Shown: piece by piece, positions 6,375 to 6,574 of the stretch
How positions within the stretch are numbered: the first letter of the stretch is position 1
Layout of the letters: each line of letters begins with the position of its first letter
Assembly: GCA_964605095.1 (NCBI GenBank)
Contig: CAZSBS010000264.1
Span: forward strand, 1 to 6,574
DNA: 6,574 nt
Source of the DNA: JAUWQU01 sp964605095
GTDB lineage: Bacteria; Planctomycetota; Phycisphaerae; SM23-33
Direction: 5' to 3'
Translations under genes and position numbers: made by a program
Notes under the pieces: generated by a model
Databases searched by the model: none
What the model was told of the DNA's origin: nothing
What the model saw: only the letters and a program-made list of their open reading frames with translations

Positions 6375-6574
6375 ATGAAGATCAACTCGAAGGATTTTCG
6401 TGTGCTGCCTGGAGAGAAGGTCACGCTCGGCAAGCGGCCGACGATTGTGAAGCCCATTTGCAAGTCGAAGAAGCAGTATCACAAACTCCTGGCAGAACAC
6501 GTTGACAAGTTGAACTCGCTGCAACGCCTTCACTATGCTTCGAGCCGCTACGCGTTGCTACTGATCTTTCAGGG
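6375..6574 (+). CDS. Polyphosphate kinase 2 family protein, N-terminal part (3' end outside window)
   Basis: Sixty-six complete codons are present before the window ends. The N-terminal sequence, including KDFRVLPGEKVTL (6-18), the helix KKQYHKLLAEHVDKLNSLQ (32-50), LHYASSRYA (52-60) and the beta strand LLLIFQ (61-66), matches the start of the PPK2 family of polyphosphate:nucleotide phosphotransferases. The strand LLLIFQ is the one that leads into the Walker A loop, which lies just beyond the edge, so catalytic residues cannot be checked and the subclass (ADP- or AMP-phosphorylating) cannot be assigned. Full members are roughly 260-300 residues. The gene follows the TGA at 6332 by 42 bp, consistent with co-transcription with the ATPase. 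Confidence 0.88.
   Translation, partial: MKINSKDFRVLPGEKVTLGKRPTIVKPICKSKKQYHKLLAEHVDKLNSLQRLHYASSRYALLLIFQ

Noticed and set aside
5953..6378. A + strand frame rich in Pro, Lys and Asn across the ATPase tail and up to the PPK2 start.
   Set aside because: It is a frame-shifted reading of the repeat tail. The ATPase frame explains the same bases better, both in the enzyme body and in the charged helix after the second TAG.

Overview
The window is a dense, one-directional run of bacterial genes, all on the + strand with short gaps or overlaps, and is probably one operon or part of one. Coding density, Shine-Dalgarno sites, a 4-bp ATGA overlap and GC-rich third codon positions point to a bacterium of fairly high GC. 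The phylum cannot be fixed from this sequence. No tRNA, rRNA, CRISPR array, insertion sequence or clear terminator was seen.

Layout: (1) 1-96, the last 31 codons of a phosphoketolase (xfp); (2) 203-565, a SpoIIAA/STAS-like protein; (3) 601-1059, ribose-5-phosphate isomerase B; (4) 1056-2195, transaldolase, overlapping rpiB by 4 bp; (5) 2230-3258, class I fructose-bisphosphate aldolase; (6) 3293-3430, a 45-residue single-span membrane protein; (7) 3471-6149, a P3A-type (proton-efflux) P-type ATPase; (8) 6375 to the window edge, the N-terminus of a PPK2-family polyphosphate kinase.

Metabolic logic (inference): phosphoketolase splits fructose-6-P or xylulose-5-P to acetyl-phosphate. RpiB, transaldolase and aldolase carry out sugar-phosphate rearrangements that can regenerate its substrates, as in a phosphoketolase-based or non-oxidative-glycolysis-like carbon route. 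The proton ATPase and PPK2 add an energy and pH side: ATP-driven proton export, and phosphate transfer between polyphosphate and nucleotides. The cluster looks like a fermentative, low-energy or acid-stress survival module.

The most unusual feature is the 3' end of the ATPase gene. After its first in-frame TAG (6147-6149) the same frame continues with the same Lys/Pro/Glu/Ala-rich tail, meets a second TAG (6216-6218), then encodes a well-formed charged helix ending at TGA (6330-6332). The full tail therefore appears to be cut by two amber codons, each one C-to-T change from CAG (Gln). This could reflect recent truncation, leaky termination, amber suppression or sequence error. Other points of note are a ring-opening-type His replaced by Asp in RpiB, and a 12-bp repeat unit that appears to have built the ATPase tails.
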